From Candidatus Gracilibacteria bacterium (GTDB taxonomy: Bacteria > Patescibacteriota > Gracilibacteria > UBA1369 > UBA12473): a stretch of DNA of 64,000 nucleotides. The notes beneath the pieces are model-generated. The model was not told where the DNA came from, searched no databases, and saw only the letters and a list, made by a program, of their open reading frames with translations. The first letter of the stretch is position 1. Each line of letters starts with the position of its first letter. Positions 1 to 9,259 of this stretch are shown one piece after another. Position numbers and translations under genes: made by a program. Where the stretch lies: the NCBI GenBank assembly GCA_041658685.1, contig JBAZZS010000002.1, positions 62,001-126,000 of the forward strand. The letters run 5' to 3'.

Positions 1-69
1 GAATGCTGCGAAAAATTCGGGGAAAGAAATACGGGGAGAAATTCAGGGGAGGAGCGCACTTCGCTAGCG

Positions 70-714
70 CTACGTGCGTGGTGAGTGCCAATCTTTCTTA
101 AACTTCTCAATCCCAATCTCCGTGAGCGGGTGCTTAAACATTTGTTCGAGAATTTTGAAGGGAACCGTGGCCACGTGCGCGCCCATGGCTGCCGCGCTTT
201 GCACGGTCAATGGAGATCGCACCGAGGCCACAATGATTTGCGATTTGAACCCGTAATTTTGAAGGATTTGCAACGACTCGTCGATCATACTCAGGCCATC
301 TTCTCCCACATCATCCAACCGGCCCACGAACGGACTGATATAAGAAGCGCCGGCTTTGGCAGCCAGCAACACCTGATTCGGCGAGAACACCAAGGTCACA
401 TTGGTCTTGATGCCTTTGGCTTCGAGAGTTTTGGCGGCTTTGATGCCTTCTTCTGTGCACGGGATTTTGATGATTACGTTTTTGTGCCACTTTGCCAACT
501 TTTCCGCTTCCACGATCATGCCTTTGGCGTCCGGGCTCATGACTTCCGCGCTCACCGGGCCTTTAACGATTTCGCAAATTTCGATCACGGTTTCCTTGAA
601 ATCACGGCCTTCTTTGGCGATGAGGGACGGGTTGGTGGTGGCGCCGTCAACCACGCCCCAGGATGCGGCTTTTTTAATTTCATTCAAGTTTGCAGAATCG
701 ATAAATAATTTCAT
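70..714 (-). CDS. tal: Transaldolase of the small FSA/TalC type
   Basis: A 214-residue single-domain TIM-barrel transaldolase that moves dihydroxyacetone units between sugar phosphates in the non-oxidative pentose phosphate pathway (cytoplasm). The sequence opens [10 protein letters not shown], has the TTNPSL motif at 27-32, and carries the Schiff-base lysine at about K83 in IIKIP. Later motifs SPFVGR and VASVRS are also typical. The length matches the FSA/TalC subfamily (about 215) rather than the 310-residue classical enzymes. I chose the ATG at 714; an upstream in-frame start at 777 would add 21 residues that the family lacks. It is divergent from the DUF1385 gene. The split transketolase at 54.5-56.3 kb could be its pathway partner. 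Family assignment is firm; transaldolase versus fructose-6-phosphate aldolase activity cannot be decided by eye. Confidence 0.93.
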   Translation of the reverse strand: MKLFIDSANLNEIKKAASWGVVDGATTNPSLIAKEGRDFKETVIEICEIVKGPVSAEVMSPDAKGMIVEAEKLAKWHKNVIIKIPCTEEGIKAAKTLEAKGIKTNVTLVFSPNQVLLAAKAGASYISPFVGRLDDVGEDGLSMIDESLQILQNYGFKSQIIVASVRSPLTVQSAAAMGAHVATVPFKILEQMFKHPLTEIGIEKFKKDWHSPRT

Positions 715-806
715 GTCAGAAAATTTTAATAAATTTTTAACAAAAATAATCGTACCGCAATCATTGGATTTCAACAAATTTTGTTATGGTGTAAATTACC
801 CCTAAC

Positions 807-1769
807 ATGAACAAAGATGAAAAAATCAATTTTGCGGTGGGCGGGCAGGCGTTGATCGAGGGAGTAATGATGCGTGCCCCTCACGGATATGTGATGGCGG
901 TACGACGATCCACGGGTGAAATCGTGGTAGAACGGCAAGCTTATGTGAGTATTGCCAAGCGCATTCGTATCTTGGGCGTGCCCGTGATTCGCGGGGTGGT
1001 GAATCTGATCGAATCGCTCATCATTGGAGTAAAGGCGTTGATGTTTTCGAATACAATTTTCTTAGAAGGGCTCGAGCCGACGCAAAAAAATAAGACTCCG
1101 AAGCCAAAAGATGTGCCTGAATCTTCTTTTAAGCGTTTTTTGAAAATGATGTTTATGACTTTTTACTTTCTGTTTTTGTTAGCGTTTTCGCTTTTTTTAT
1201 TCAAATTTTTACCCCTTCTTGCCGCGAATACGGTTCAACGCTATGTGCCGGCGGTGGAGGCGCACTATTCACTTTTCAATCTTGTGGATGGCTTGGTAAA
1301 AATTTCCATTTTCCTCGGGTATATTGTGGCGATTTCATTTTTGCCCGACATCCAGCGCGTGTTTGGGTATCACGGGGCCGAGCATCAGTCGATTTGGGCG
1401 TATGAAAAAGACAAACCTCTGACTGTGGCTGCCGCGCAAGAAGAATCTCGATTCCATCCGCGTTGTGGCACGAGTTTTATTTTGTTGGTGTTTTTATTGA
1501 GTGTTGCGGTGTATACGGTCGTGCCTCCGGCTGCGACATTTTGGATGAAACTGGTGGAACGCATTGCGCTGTTGCCTTTGATTGCCGGACTTTCGTATGA
1601 AGCGCTTAAATTCTGTGCCAAATATGAAAAAACCGCATGGGGCCATGCCGTGGTGCAACCCGGACTGTGGCTCCAACGCCTAACCACCCGCAAACCGAGC
1701 GATGACATGCAAGAGGTGGCGCTGGTGGCGTTGAAAGCGGCACTTGAAGAAGAAAAAATGAATCCTTAA
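807..1769 (+). CDS. DUF1385 (YqhQ-like) membrane protein
   Basis: A 320-residue protein of the DUF1385 family, whose biochemical role is not established. The family opening GGQALIEGVMMR is present near residue 10, followed by a soluble stretch. Hydrophobic segments lie at roughly 110-140, 160-180, 223-245 and 252-270. Conserved His/Cys motifs HGAEHQ and FHPRCGTSF lie between the second and third of these and may bind a metal. There is no Shine-Dalgarno sequence; the ATG follows an AT-rich leader. It is read divergently from the transaldolase and sits 35 bases before proC. Confidence 0.9.
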   Translation: MNKDEKINFAVGGQALIEGVMMRAPHGYVMAVRRSTGEIVVERQAYVSIAKRIRILGVPVIRGVVNLIESLIIGVKALMFSNTIFLEGLEPTQKNKTPKPKDVPESSFKRFLKMMFMTFYFLFLLAFSLFLFKFLPLLAANTVQRYVPAVEAHYSLFNLVDGLVKISIFLGYIVAISFLPDIQRVFGYHGAEHQSIWAYEKDKPLTVAAAQEESRFHPRCGTSFILLVFLLSVAVYTVVPPAATFWMKLVERIALLPLIAGLSYEALKFCAKYEKTAWGHAVVQPGLWLQRLTTRKPSDDMQEVALVALKAALEEEKMNP

Positions 1770-1804
1770 TTCTTTTCTCCTCTATTTTCTTTCTTCTTAT
1801 TCTC

Positions 1805-2653
1805 ATGAAAAATTTAAATAAAAAAATGCGGGAAAGGACACTCAGCTACGCTTCGTGTCTGCTGATCGGTTGCGGCAATATGGGTTCTGCGATCGCAGAA
1901 TCGTTGTTGCTCCTTAAAAAACCACTCTTCAAATCCATCCAAATCCTCGATTCTCATCCTGAAAAGTGTGCGCCGCTCAAAAAACTGGGGGCGAAAATTC
2001 TCCCTTCATTAAGTCGAACAAAAATCGATGCAAATACCTTTATTTTACTCGCGGTTAAGCCCCAAAGTATGGAGGAGCTTTTACGAACAATTTGCCCGAA
2101 TCTCCACCCCGGCACACTGCTCATTTCCATTGCCGCCGGTGTGAATTTAAAACGACTTCAAAAATATTCCGGCCACTCCCGAGTGGTGCGCGTGATGCCC
2201 AACACCCCAGCCTTGGTTCAAAAAGGCGCGTCCGCGTGGATTGCGTCGTCGGAGGTGACTGTCGCTCAAAAAAGGGCCACTCAACGCATGCTGGAGAGTT
2301 TTGGCATGGCCATTGAGGTAAAGCGCGAACGGGATATGGATGCCGTTACTGCGCTGTCCGGAAGCGGTCCCGCGTATGTTTTTTACTTTTTGGAAGCACT
2401 GGTGCAAGGGGCAACGAAACTCGGACTTTCTGAGGATACGGCACAAAAACTGGCGATTCAAACCTTGATTGGCGGATCCGAATTGGCTTTACGACAAGCT
2501 AAAACCCTCCCCGATCTTATGGCCCTGCGCGCCAAAGTCACGTCCAAGGGCGGGACCACGGAACGCGCGCTTGGAGTATTTGAAAAAAAACAATTCAAGA
2601 AAATCGTAGAAGAAGCGCTTAAGGCCGCGTTTGATCGAGCTCAAGAGTTATAA
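1805..2653 (+). CDS. proC: Pyrroline-5-carboxylate reductase
   Basis: Catalyses the last step of proline synthesis, NAD(P)H reduction of 1-pyrroline-5-carboxylate. The 282-residue product has the Rossmann motif LIGCGNMGSAI at about 20-30, AVKP and RVMPNTPALV in the middle, and the signature region with ALSGSGPAYVF and TSKGGTTERAL towards the C-terminus. Length is normal for the family. The first ATG gives a short basic extension before the Rossmann strand, so the true start could be a few codons further in. There is no Shine-Dalgarno sequence. Its last six bases overlap the end of the convergent toxin gene. Confidence 0.96.
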   Translation: MKNLNKKMRERTLSYASCLLIGCGNMGSAIAESLLLLKKPLFKSIQILDSHPEKCAPLKKLGAKILPSLSRTKIDANTFILLAVKPQSMEELLRTICPNLHPGTLLISIAAGVNLKRLQKYSGHSRVVRVMPNTPALVQKGASAWIASSEVTVAQKRATQRMLESFGMAIEVKRERDMDAVTALSGSGPAYVFYFLEALVQGATKLGLSEDTAQKLAIQTLIGGSELALRQAKTLPDLMALRAKVTSKGGTTERALGVFEKKQFKKIVEEALKAAFDRAQEL

Positions 2654-2926
2654 TTTTAAGTACACCTCTCTACGGTGCGCTATTTTTACAATCACTAAAA
2701 TTATCAACGTTCCATCTGACTCCGGAGTTACAAGGATTCGATAATCCCCTACACGAAATCGGAAATAATGATCATATCCGGTCAATCGTTTTGCATGAGT
2801 CAATGGATTGGATGATTGCTCAAAAAATTCAATTTTTTTAAGAATTCTAATTTGCCAAGGTCTCTCCAATCGAGCAAAATCCAATTCCGCTTTTTTAGAG
2901 AATTGAAATTGGTAAGAAATTTTCAT
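2648..2926 (-). CDS. RelE/ParE-family toxin
   Basis: A 92-residue protein resembling RelE-type mRNA interferases, which cut mRNA on the ribosome. Visible features are the N-terminal FSKKAELDFARL helix region, the central RLTGYDHYFRFRVGDYRIL strand pair with typical basic residues, and the C-terminal VKIAHRREVY ending, where the terminal His/Arg/Tyr group resembles RelE catalytic residues. It starts inside the stop codon of the antitoxin gene (ATGA), which is standard for such modules. RelE versus ParE (gyrase poison) cannot be settled from sequence alone, but the GDYR and HRREVY pattern favours RelE. Confidence 0.88.
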   Translation of the reverse strand: MKISYQFQFSKKAELDFARLERPWQIRILKKIEFFEQSSNPLTHAKRLTGYDHYFRFRVGDYRILVTPESDGTLIILVIVKIAHRREVYLKL

Positions 2927-3168
2927 GATTTAATATTGAACTTTTTTTTCATTTCTTTAACCGTTAGGCCGCCTTTCTTTTTCCAATTCTTCCTGGCGTC
3001 TTCCAATTCTTCCAAAAAATCATCGCGTGTTTGCAAGGGTTCAAGGACAATGGATGACCCTTTCACTTGGCACGTAAAATATTGCACCTCAAGCATTTGG
3101 GCTCGCACTTCTTTTGGAATGGTCACTTGCCCTCGATCCGAAACAGCAACAATTGAATTTTTCATCAT
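2923..3168 (-). CDS. AbrB/MazE-type antitoxin
   Basis: An 81-residue antitoxin with an N-terminal SpoVT/AbrB swapped-hairpin DNA-binding domain, seen as VSDRGQVTIPKEVRAQM at about 9-25. A charged C-terminal half (about 45-81) would wrap and neutralise the RelE-like toxin encoded directly downstream with a 4-base overlap. Two consecutive ATGs open the gene; either could be used. An inverted repeat overlapping its promoter suggests autoregulation by the antitoxin or the complex. Confidence 0.88.
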   Translation of the reverse strand: MMKNSIVAVSDRGQVTIPKEVRAQMLEVQYFTCQVKGSSIVLEPLQTRDDFLEELEDARKNWKKKGGLTVKEMKKKFNIKS

Positions 3169-3188
3169 TAAACATTAAAAAAAGTTAA

Positions 3189-3221
3189 TTACTGAAAATA
3201 TGATAATCTGAAATTCAGTAA
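3189..3221. promoter_or_regulatory. Inverted repeat, probable antitoxin operator
   Basis: Half-sites TTACTGAA (3189-3196) and TTCAGTAA (3214-3221) are perfect 8-base inverted copies 17 bases apart. They flank the -10 element of the toxin-antitoxin promoter and fill its spacer. Their position is what an autorepressing AbrB-type antitoxin would need. Binding is inferred. Confidence 0.5.
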
Positions 3222-3228
3222 AAGTCAA
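3200..3228 (-). promoter_or_regulatory. Sigma70-type promoter of the toxin-antitoxin pair
   Basis: On the minus strand a -35 box TTGACT (3223-3228) is followed after 17 bases by a -10 box TATCAT (3200-3205), about 30 bases before the antitoxin start. Spacing is ideal and both boxes are close to consensus. Confidence 0.6.
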
Positions 3229-3280
3229 TTTTGGGTTACTGGATTTTGTGGGCCTTCGTGCCTCCATACGAAAAACTGGC

Positions 3281-4684
3281 CTAATAAAAAACATAAACGG
3301 CACCGGAATCCCCAAAACCTTTTGCGCTCACCAGGAATCCATCTTCAAAAGATTCTATATTTTCGCCAAAATAATTATCAGGATTTTCTCCTGAAATTAA
3401 AAGGTCGTATCGGTCTTCAATTCTTCCATTGAAATCAAGCCCATCTTCTCCGTAAAGAAAATACAAAGTACCGGTATCGTCCGATTCACCTGAGGCTCCA
3501 GCTAAAATCTCCGGATATGCATCCCCATTCCAATCGTCCAAGTAAGCAACACTTGTGCCTAATTCTCCGTACTCTTCTGCCCCGGAGATGTGATAAGAGT
3601 CACAATCAAATGAACTATCCAAATCACCGGGAATAAAAACCAATTGGCCGGCACGACTGAAACTTTCGTAATCCCCTGCAATAATATCGTTTATTCCATC
3701 GTTATTAAAATCATGACTCGAATCCAAGCTATTCCCAATTGACTCGGTATTTATACAACTAAAACTCGAGACCTCTTCCCATGGAGCTAAGCCCAAAGAT
3801 ATAAAAAGATTATTGTCTTCAGGGTTGCCGATTATAAGATCGGAAATAGCATCACCATTTATATCATTTTCTAAAGCAATCCTAGAAAAATTTATCGAAG
3901 TATCACTGAGTTCATAAGCGGTTAAATGGCTATCGCTATCCTCAATAACTCCTTTTAAAGCGGTATTACTTCCGGAAAGAACATAATAACTTGCATGATG
4001 ATCTGAACTATAGATTAAAACGTCATCATAACCGTCTAAATTAATATCGCCCAACGGAGCGCCACTCATCCCCGTAGTGAATGGGTTGAATTTAGCCACA
4101 TTAGAATTGCTCACAAGCATCGAACTAAGATCACTTTTGCCATAAATTAAATACACACTGTCTCCCTCTGCACTACTCCCCCCTGAAATAAAAATATCAT
4201 CAAATCCATCGCTGTTAAGATCGCCGGCCGGACTTATGTATATTCCCAGATTATACTCAGATTGATTGATCGAAAATTGGACGGACTCAATTTCAGTGGT
4301 GGATTCGTTTATTGGACCATAAATTAAATAGACCAACCCTGCATCACTGGCTATCAAGTCGTTATAAGGAGCACTGATAAGGATATCCTTGTATCCATCT
4401 CCGTTGACATCCCCGGCCTCTGCAATTCTACTCCCAAAGTATACATCGTCCGATGGGCCGGTTATACGCATTGCCGATACGATAGTGCCATCACTGGCAG
4501 TAAAATCCACAACGGATGCCGATAACTTAATGCTGTTTAATTTTCGAATCGCGGGTGGGGTAATTGTGGTGGAAGGAGATATTTTAATCGTTGCACTGCC
4601 TGAAAAATCGAATTTTACAAACAAAACTACAGTCAAACAAAAAATTACGAACGGAATTAGGAATAACTTATAGGAAAATTTCAT
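3281..4684 (-). CDS. FG-GAP/VCBS repeat surface protein
   Basis: A 467-residue exported protein. A hydrophobic N-terminal segment (about residues 6-25) acts as signal or membrane anchor. The rest contains at least six FG-GAP-type repeats, each with a calcium-binding loop of the form D-x-N-x-D-G-x-x-D followed by a short beta strand (for example DVNGDGYKDILI, DLNSDGFDDIFI, DINLDGYDDVLI, DFNNDGINDIIAG). These predict an integrin-alpha-like beta-propeller. Such propellers act in adhesion or ligand binding outside the cell; the partner here is unknown. It lies 38 bases upstream of the O-antigen ligase-like gene on the same strand order, with no clear promoter. Confidence 0.85.
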   Translation of the reverse strand: MKFSYKLFLIPFVIFCLTVVLFVKFDFSGSATIKISPSTTITPPAIRKLNSIKLSASVVDFTASDGTIVSAMRITGPSDDVYFGSRIAEAGDVNGDGYKDILISAPYNDLIASDAGLVYLIYGPINESTTEIESVQFSINQSEYNLGIYISPAGDLNSDGFDDIFISGGSSAEGDSVYLIYGKSDLSSMLVSNSNVAKFNPFTTGMSGAPLGDINLDGYDDVLIYSSDHHASYYVLSGSNTALKGVIEDSDSHLTAYELSDTSINFSRIALENDINGDAISDLIIGNPEDNNLFISLGLAPWEEVSSFSCINTESIGNSLDSSHDFNNDGINDIIAGDYESFSRAGQLVFIPGDLDSSFDCDSYHISGAEEYGELGTSVAYLDDWNGDAYPEILAGASGESDDTGTLYFLYGEDGLDFNGRIEDRYDLLISGENPDNYFGENIESFEDGFLVSAKGFGDSGAVYVFY

Positions 4685-4722
4685 GATTTAAGGTTAATGT
4701 AAATTAAAATATAGTTTATATT

Positions 4723-6822
4723 TCACTGAATTTCTCCCTCACTGGTCTCCGCATTGATCCTCTGCAACAAGGCTTTTACATTTTCATCCGCCGGATTTTC
4801 TTGGAGCGCTTTTTGTAGGTATAAACGCACGGTTTCATAATCTTTTAACTCCGTACTCAATAAAGCGATTCGGTAATAGGTATCTTGATACGGATCGCGA
4901 ATAGCGAGCACTTGTAAAAACGTGTCGCGCGCCTCTTCTTTTTTATCTTGTGAATCCAACACAATCCCAAAATTATACATAAACAACGGATTGTTCGCTG
5001 CCACTTCAACCGCGTTTCGATACATTTCAACTCCTTTTTCACGCCATACTTGCGCCTCGACGGCGCGTCCTTTTTCTTGCACCACATCCGCATAGGCAAT
5101 GTAGGCAATTCCCAGATTGGCGGGCACGTCCGGCACGGTTTGCACCAAACGATAGGCGTTTTCATACGCGTTAATGGAGGTCGTTAACAACGTGTCTACG
5201 ATTTCAATGGGATTGTCATACAACCCAAAATTATAAGTACCGGCTCCGTACGCGGCAAAATAGCGCGGCATCCATGGCATGGCCTGAATCGTAACCTGAT
5301 AATCTTCGAGCATGAGGGCTACTTCGCCCTGCGCTTCATCAATCCCGGCTCGATGGAGAAACCACTCGGCTTTGGCTTGGCGTAGAGTAAACCAAGCGCT
5401 TAAAATCCATACGATTCCCACCACGATTACGCCTCCGGTTTTAACGAACGCGTCCAGTCGAATCAAAGCAAATTGTTCGGTTTGAGGTTTGGGATCTTCG
5501 GTGACGTGATATAACACCACAGACATTCCCATCAAAATATAAAGTGGAACCAATGTCCCGATCATCCCAAAACTGAGCAATGCTTGCGTGAAATAAGCCA
5601 ATCCCGCCGCCAAAAAGGACAAGGCTAAAATTTTGGTTCGAAATAAAGTTTTTTCGCTTCGAATCACTTTTCTCAACAACAACATCCAGCACCCGATCAT
5701 GCCAAAATAAACCAACAAACCAAGTAGCCCTTGCGTGGCTGCGGTATCGAGATATTCCATGTGTGCGGTTTCCGGGGTGAAGGTGTCTTGAATATCCCCG
5801 GGCACGCGATAATCCGCACGGCGATACATGTTGTAAATGTCATGAAATGTGGCGAGTCCATGCCCGAGAATCGGCGCGTCATGGATCATTTCAAAGGCAC
5901 TGAACCACCAACTGATGCGATCCGGCACTTGGCCGTTTTGAATGGATTCAATCGAGGCAATCGTGCGCTGAGTGAGATTGAGATTTTCCAAACGATACAA
6001 AACCGCGTTGTGAAAAATTCCGATGAGAAGAATCCCGGCGCCCATCACTCCCAAAATCGGTTTTTTATTCTTTTTAATCCAATGCCATCCGCGAATCACC
6101 ACTCCGCCCATGAACACCAATGAAGCGAACAATAAGGCCAAAAATGCTCCGCGGCTTGCAGTGGCAACAATCGTGGCCAACATCGGGAGAAGCCCAAGTC
6201 CGCACAACAAACGATGCCCCCATTTTTTAGAGCGCAACAATAAACCGATCAAGAGCATGACGTGAAACACCAAGTACGCGCCAAAATGATTACTGTGTCC
6301 CATGGTCCCGAACACGCGCACCGTGGGGTCGTGACTCCAGCCTTCGGCTCCCGCCCATCCTTTAAATTGCAACAACCCATAAATCGATAACGCAACCGCC
6401 ATCCAAACGGAAATTCGCACATAACGGAGAATTTCTTTTTTATCGTTAAAAAATTGAATCACCACAACCATTAAAAAAAGAAGATTCAACATACTGAATA
6501 ACCCTAAAAACCGGCTCCCGTCTCCAAAAAAGCTGGTCCAAAAATAGGTCGAGGTGAGGGTGGTGAGAATAAGAACCAAACCGTACATCCCGATCCATTT
6601 GTTCATGGGGGAACGACGGTAGATCAACTTGCCTTGCGCCAAAATTTGCACCCCCCAAATCGCGACGATAAGAAGAGTTACGATGCGTACCAATGTCAAT
6701 TTGGGCACAGTGAATGCGGACTCAAATCCGGTGCTGTAAATTACGGGAACCAAAACCACAAGGGCGCAGATCAGCGCCTTAATCAAGTCGTGAGTGGTGA
6801 TGTTTTTGAGGCGGGAAAACAT
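4723..6822 (-). CDS. O-antigen ligase/polymerase-like membrane protein with C-terminal TPRs
   Basis: A 699-residue polytopic protein of the WaaL/Wzy_C superfamily, which transfers or polymerises polyprenyl-linked glycan outside the membrane. About a dozen hydrophobic helices occupy residues 12-480. The Wzy_C signature is present: TASRGAF before the large loop, then a loop with GHGLATF and ETAHMEYLD. The last 200 residues are soluble tetratricopeptide-like repeats (for example PLFMYNFGIVLDSQDKKEEA and DYETVRLYLQKALQENP), common in WaaL homologues of monoderm and CPR bacteria. It ends a minus-strand glycan block with the initiating transferase just upstream (10-base gap). Ligase versus polymerase versus protein O-glycosylation cannot be told apart. 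Confidence 0.85.
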   Translation of the reverse strand: MFSRLKNITTHDLIKALICALVVLVPVIYSTGFESAFTVPKLTLVRIVTLLIVAIWGVQILAQGKLIYRRSPMNKWIGMYGLVLILTTLTSTYFWTSFFGDGSRFLGLFSMLNLLFLMVVVIQFFNDKKEILRYVRISVWMAVALSIYGLLQFKGWAGAEGWSHDPTVRVFGTMGHSNHFGAYLVFHVMLLIGLLLRSKKWGHRLLCGLGLLPMLATIVATASRGAFLALLFASLVFMGGVVIRGWHWIKKNKKPILGVMGAGILLIGIFHNAVLYRLENLNLTQRTIASIESIQNGQVPDRISWWFSAFEMIHDAPILGHGLATFHDIYNMYRRADYRVPGDIQDTFTPETAHMEYLDTAATQGLLGLLVYFGMIGCWMLLLRKVIRSEKTLFRTKILALSFLAAGLAYFTQALLSFGMIGTLVPLYILMGMSVVLYHVTEDPKPQTEQFALIRLDAFVKTGGVIVVGIVWILSAWFTLRQAKAEWFLHRAGIDEAQGEVALMLEDYQVTIQAMPWMPRYFAAYGAGTYNFGLYDNPIEIVDTLLTTSINAYENAYRLVQTVPDVPANLGIAYIAYADVVQEKGRAVEAQVWREKGVEMYRNAVEVAANNPLFMYNFGIVLDSQDKKEEARDTFLQVLAIRDPYQDTYYRIALLSTELKDYETVRLYLQKALQENPADENVKALLQRINAETSEGEIQ

Positions 6823-6832
6823 ATTATTTCTG

Positions 6833-8212
6833 TTAATAAGCTCCTCTTCCCGTGATCACGGTGGCCACGGTTTTGAGTAAAATCACGACATCAATAAAAA
6901 ACGATTGATTTTTAATGTAGTAAAAATCGTACTCAATGTTTTCGTGGAGAGGAAGATCTTTTCTCCCCAAAATTTGCCAAAGTCCGGTGATGCCGGGTTT
7001 TACTTCGAGACGATGACGTTGCCAATCTTTGTACGTTTCCACAATAAAAGGCATTTCCGGCCGAGGCCCCACAATGGACATTTCTCCTTTAAAAACATTC
7101 CAAAATTGAGGAATTTCATCCAGGCTTGTGCGGCGTAAAAATCGACCGATATGCGTGACTCTTTTGTCCCGAGAATCCTTGGGTGCGTGCGCATTGGGAT
7201 TGGTCGTGGCACGCATGGTTCTGAATTTATACATGGTGAAAATTTCCCCACTTTGTCCCACTCGTTTTTGTTTAAACAGCGGGCTATCTCCGGTTTCAAT
7301 CCAAATAAAAACCATTAAAATCAGATTAAACGGTAAAGAAACGACCAGTGCGGCCACCGCTCCGATGATGTCCAGAATCCGTTTAAAAAAGCGATAAAGC
7401 CACTTACTTCCTCCTTTTTTCAAATCCAAGCTGGGCAAACCTTCGAGTTCATTGAGATCAATATCACCGGCCACAATTTCAAATAAATCCGAGACCACTT
7501 TAAATTTCACGGGAAATCGATCGCATTGATGAATGAGTTCGAGGATTCGTTCATGAGAAAGTTGCGGATCCGCCACGTAAATTTCATGCACGAGCGCGGT
7601 TTGAAGAATTTGCGGCAGTTGTTCAAGCGAACCCAAAAGAGGCGGCCCGTCTTGCGGAGGCTTGGTGACATTATCAATATAGCCAAGGATTCGATAACCA
7701 AAACTTTCATATTTCTTAAGCTTTTCCGCAATTTGTTTCCCCGGTTTTCCGGCGCCAACAATGATCACATTCACAATCCCGATTCCGTGTTTATGGAACA
7801 AGCGAGCCAGGTGTCGAACAATAAACCGATCCAGATTGATAAAAAACAATCCAAACCCGTAAAAAATCACCACAAGGATGCGAGAATAATCGTATTTATA
7901 AAGAAAGGAACCGGCCATCACGAACACCCAAACCAAGGTGATGGCGCGCACCAAATTATACAATTCTCCAAAACCGGTGATGCGGCGACTTCTCTCGTAA
8001 AGCCCGAAACTGTAAAATGTCACAAGTAAAATAAGGGCCACCACAGGCATGGCCTTGGCGTATTCCATCCACGGTTGGATTTCACTCCCCCAAAAATCAT
8101 TGCGCAAAGTGTAGGCCGAAAAAGCGGCGATTCCCATGCCAATCAAATCCGAAAGGACCAAGACGAAAACCGTCAACGCGCTTTGATCGAGAATTTTTAA
8201 AAATGATTTCAT
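6833..8212 (-). CDS. Polyprenyl glycosylphosphotransferase (WbaP/EpsE-like initiating enzyme)
   Basis: Starts glycan assembly by transferring a sugar-1-phosphate from a nucleotide sugar to undecaprenyl phosphate at the inner membrane face. Four N-terminal membrane helices (about 1-130) precede a Rossmann-like CoA_binding domain (IVGAGKPGKQIAEKL). A further hydrophobic helix leads into the catalytic bacterial sugar transferase domain, with KRILDIIGA, KQKRVGQSGEIFTMYKFRTM, RRTSLDEIPQFWNVFKGEMSIVGPRPE and KPGITGLWQ. I chose the ATG giving 459 residues; a GTG at 8230 would add six. Substrate (glucose, galactose or a HexNAc) is unknown. Confidence 0.94.
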   Translation of the reverse strand: MKSFLKILDQSALTVFVLVLSDLIGMGIAAFSAYTLRNDFWGSEIQPWMEYAKAMPVVALILLVTFYSFGLYERSRRITGFGELYNLVRAITLVWVFVMAGSFLYKYDYSRILVVIFYGFGLFFINLDRFIVRHLARLFHKHGIGIVNVIIVGAGKPGKQIAEKLKKYESFGYRILGYIDNVTKPPQDGPPLLGSLEQLPQILQTALVHEIYVADPQLSHERILELIHQCDRFPVKFKVVSDLFEIVAGDIDLNELEGLPSLDLKKGGSKWLYRFFKRILDIIGAVAALVVSLPFNLILMVFIWIETGDSPLFKQKRVGQSGEIFTMYKFRTMRATTNPNAHAPKDSRDKRVTHIGRFLRRTSLDEIPQFWNVFKGEMSIVGPRPEMPFIVETYKDWQRHRLEVKPGITGLWQILGRKDLPLHENIEYDFYYIKNQSFFIDVVILLKTVATVITGRGAY

Positions 8213-8230
8213 AAGAGCGAAAGGGGGCAC

Positions 8231-9253
8231 CTAAGATTTTGCGCTTCCGTTTAACCATTTTGCCATATCTCGAGCGCTCACCTTTCGATTTCTCATGATG
8301 AGGCGTCGATTTCGTAAGGCCCGTGGCAATTGGAGGAAAAACCGACCCAGCGCTTTTAAAAGATACGGTTCGCGCACCATTATATACCCGAAAATAAGAA
8401 TTTCCTTCATGAAAATCGAAAAAAAATCGCGAGCCAAATTTCCCCACAATTCGTTTTTTACCTGCATGAGGCGTTGGTTTTTGTATGCGTAATATTTTTG
8501 AAAACGTGAGAGATTTTTTCGGCCTTTATACACCTGATAATGCGTGAACCGCTTGAGCACGCCCGTTCCACGACCGTGATACCCCACGGCTTGCGGGAGG
8601 TAATAACATTTCCACCCGCACAGGCGCAGGCGCCATGAAATATCAATGTCTTCTTTGTACATAAAAAAATCTTCGTCGAGGAAATCATGCGGCGGGAGTT
8701 TGATGTCCTCAAGTGCGGTGCGACGGTATACGGGAACCGCGCCGGACACGCCAAACACTTCCTCTTCGTCATCGTATTGGCCTTGATCTTCCAGGCCTTG
8801 ACCGCGGTCAATCACGCGACGATTGCGAAAACAATATAAACCTGTTGTATCGATGAATTTAGTTTTTTCGTTTTTCTCAAAATCGTACTTGAGCACTTTG
8901 CCGGTGATGGCTGCAATCTTAGGATCTTGTTCGCACTTTTTAATAATGAGCTCGAGATAGTTGGGGGTTAAAATCAAATCCGGATTTAGAACCATAACAT
9001 AATCGGCTTTACTCATTTGCATGCCCTGATTCGCGGCTTTGGCATAGCCAAGGTTGTCGCGATTGGCCACGACTTTTACGTCTTTAAAATGCTCGCGCAC
9101 ATACTCCACTGACCCATCGGACGAGGCGTTGTCGATAAAAATCGTTTCAAAATGTTTGTAAGTTTGCGCCTCCACGCTCTTGAGGCACGGCTCCAAAAAG
9201 CGTTTGCTGTTATAACCGATGAGAAGAATGGAAAGGGTTGAATGAGATTTCAT
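8231..9253 (-). CDS. GT2 glycosyltransferase (rhamnosyltransferase-like)
   Basis: A 340-residue GT-A fold family 2 transferase. The nucleotide-binding opening (LLIGYNSKRFLEPCLKSV) and IDNASSDGS lead to NRDNLGYAKAANQG and the divalent metal motif VMVLNPDL. The acceptor-side motif DEDFFMYKEDIDISWRLRLCGWK is typical of WbbL-type rhamnosyltransferases. A C-terminal tail has a weakly hydrophobic amphipathic stretch suggesting membrane association. It lies just upstream of the initiating transferase, so it may add an early sugar of the repeat unit. Donor and acceptor are not determined. Confidence 0.9.
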   Translation of the reverse strand: MKSHSTLSILLIGYNSKRFLEPCLKSVEAQTYKHFETIFIDNASSDGSVEYVREHFKDVKVVANRDNLGYAKAANQGMQMSKADYVMVLNPDLILTPNYLELIIKKCEQDPKIAAITGKVLKYDFEKNEKTKFIDTTGLYCFRNRRVIDRGQGLEDQGQYDDEEEVFGVSGAVPVYRRTALEDIKLPPHDFLDEDFFMYKEDIDISWRLRLCGWKCYYLPQAVGYHGRGTGVLKRFTHYQVYKGRKNLSRFQKYYAYKNQRLMQVKNELWGNLARDFFSIFMKEILIFGYIMVREPYLLKALGRFFLQLPRALRNRRLIMRNRKVSARDMAKWLNGSAKS

Positions 9254-9259
9254 TGGATT

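Noticed and set aside
1..69. CGCAC/GTGCG hairpin near the left edge as a terminator for the transaldolase gene
   Set aside because: The stem overlaps the stop codon region and no T-run follows on the minus strand; the rest of the stretch is G-rich non-coding sequence with nothing recognisable.
85..708. Plus-strand open frame of 207 codons opposite the transaldolase
   Set aside because: It is the antisense shadow of a well-conserved transaldolase gene and its product is His/Phe-rich with no family features.
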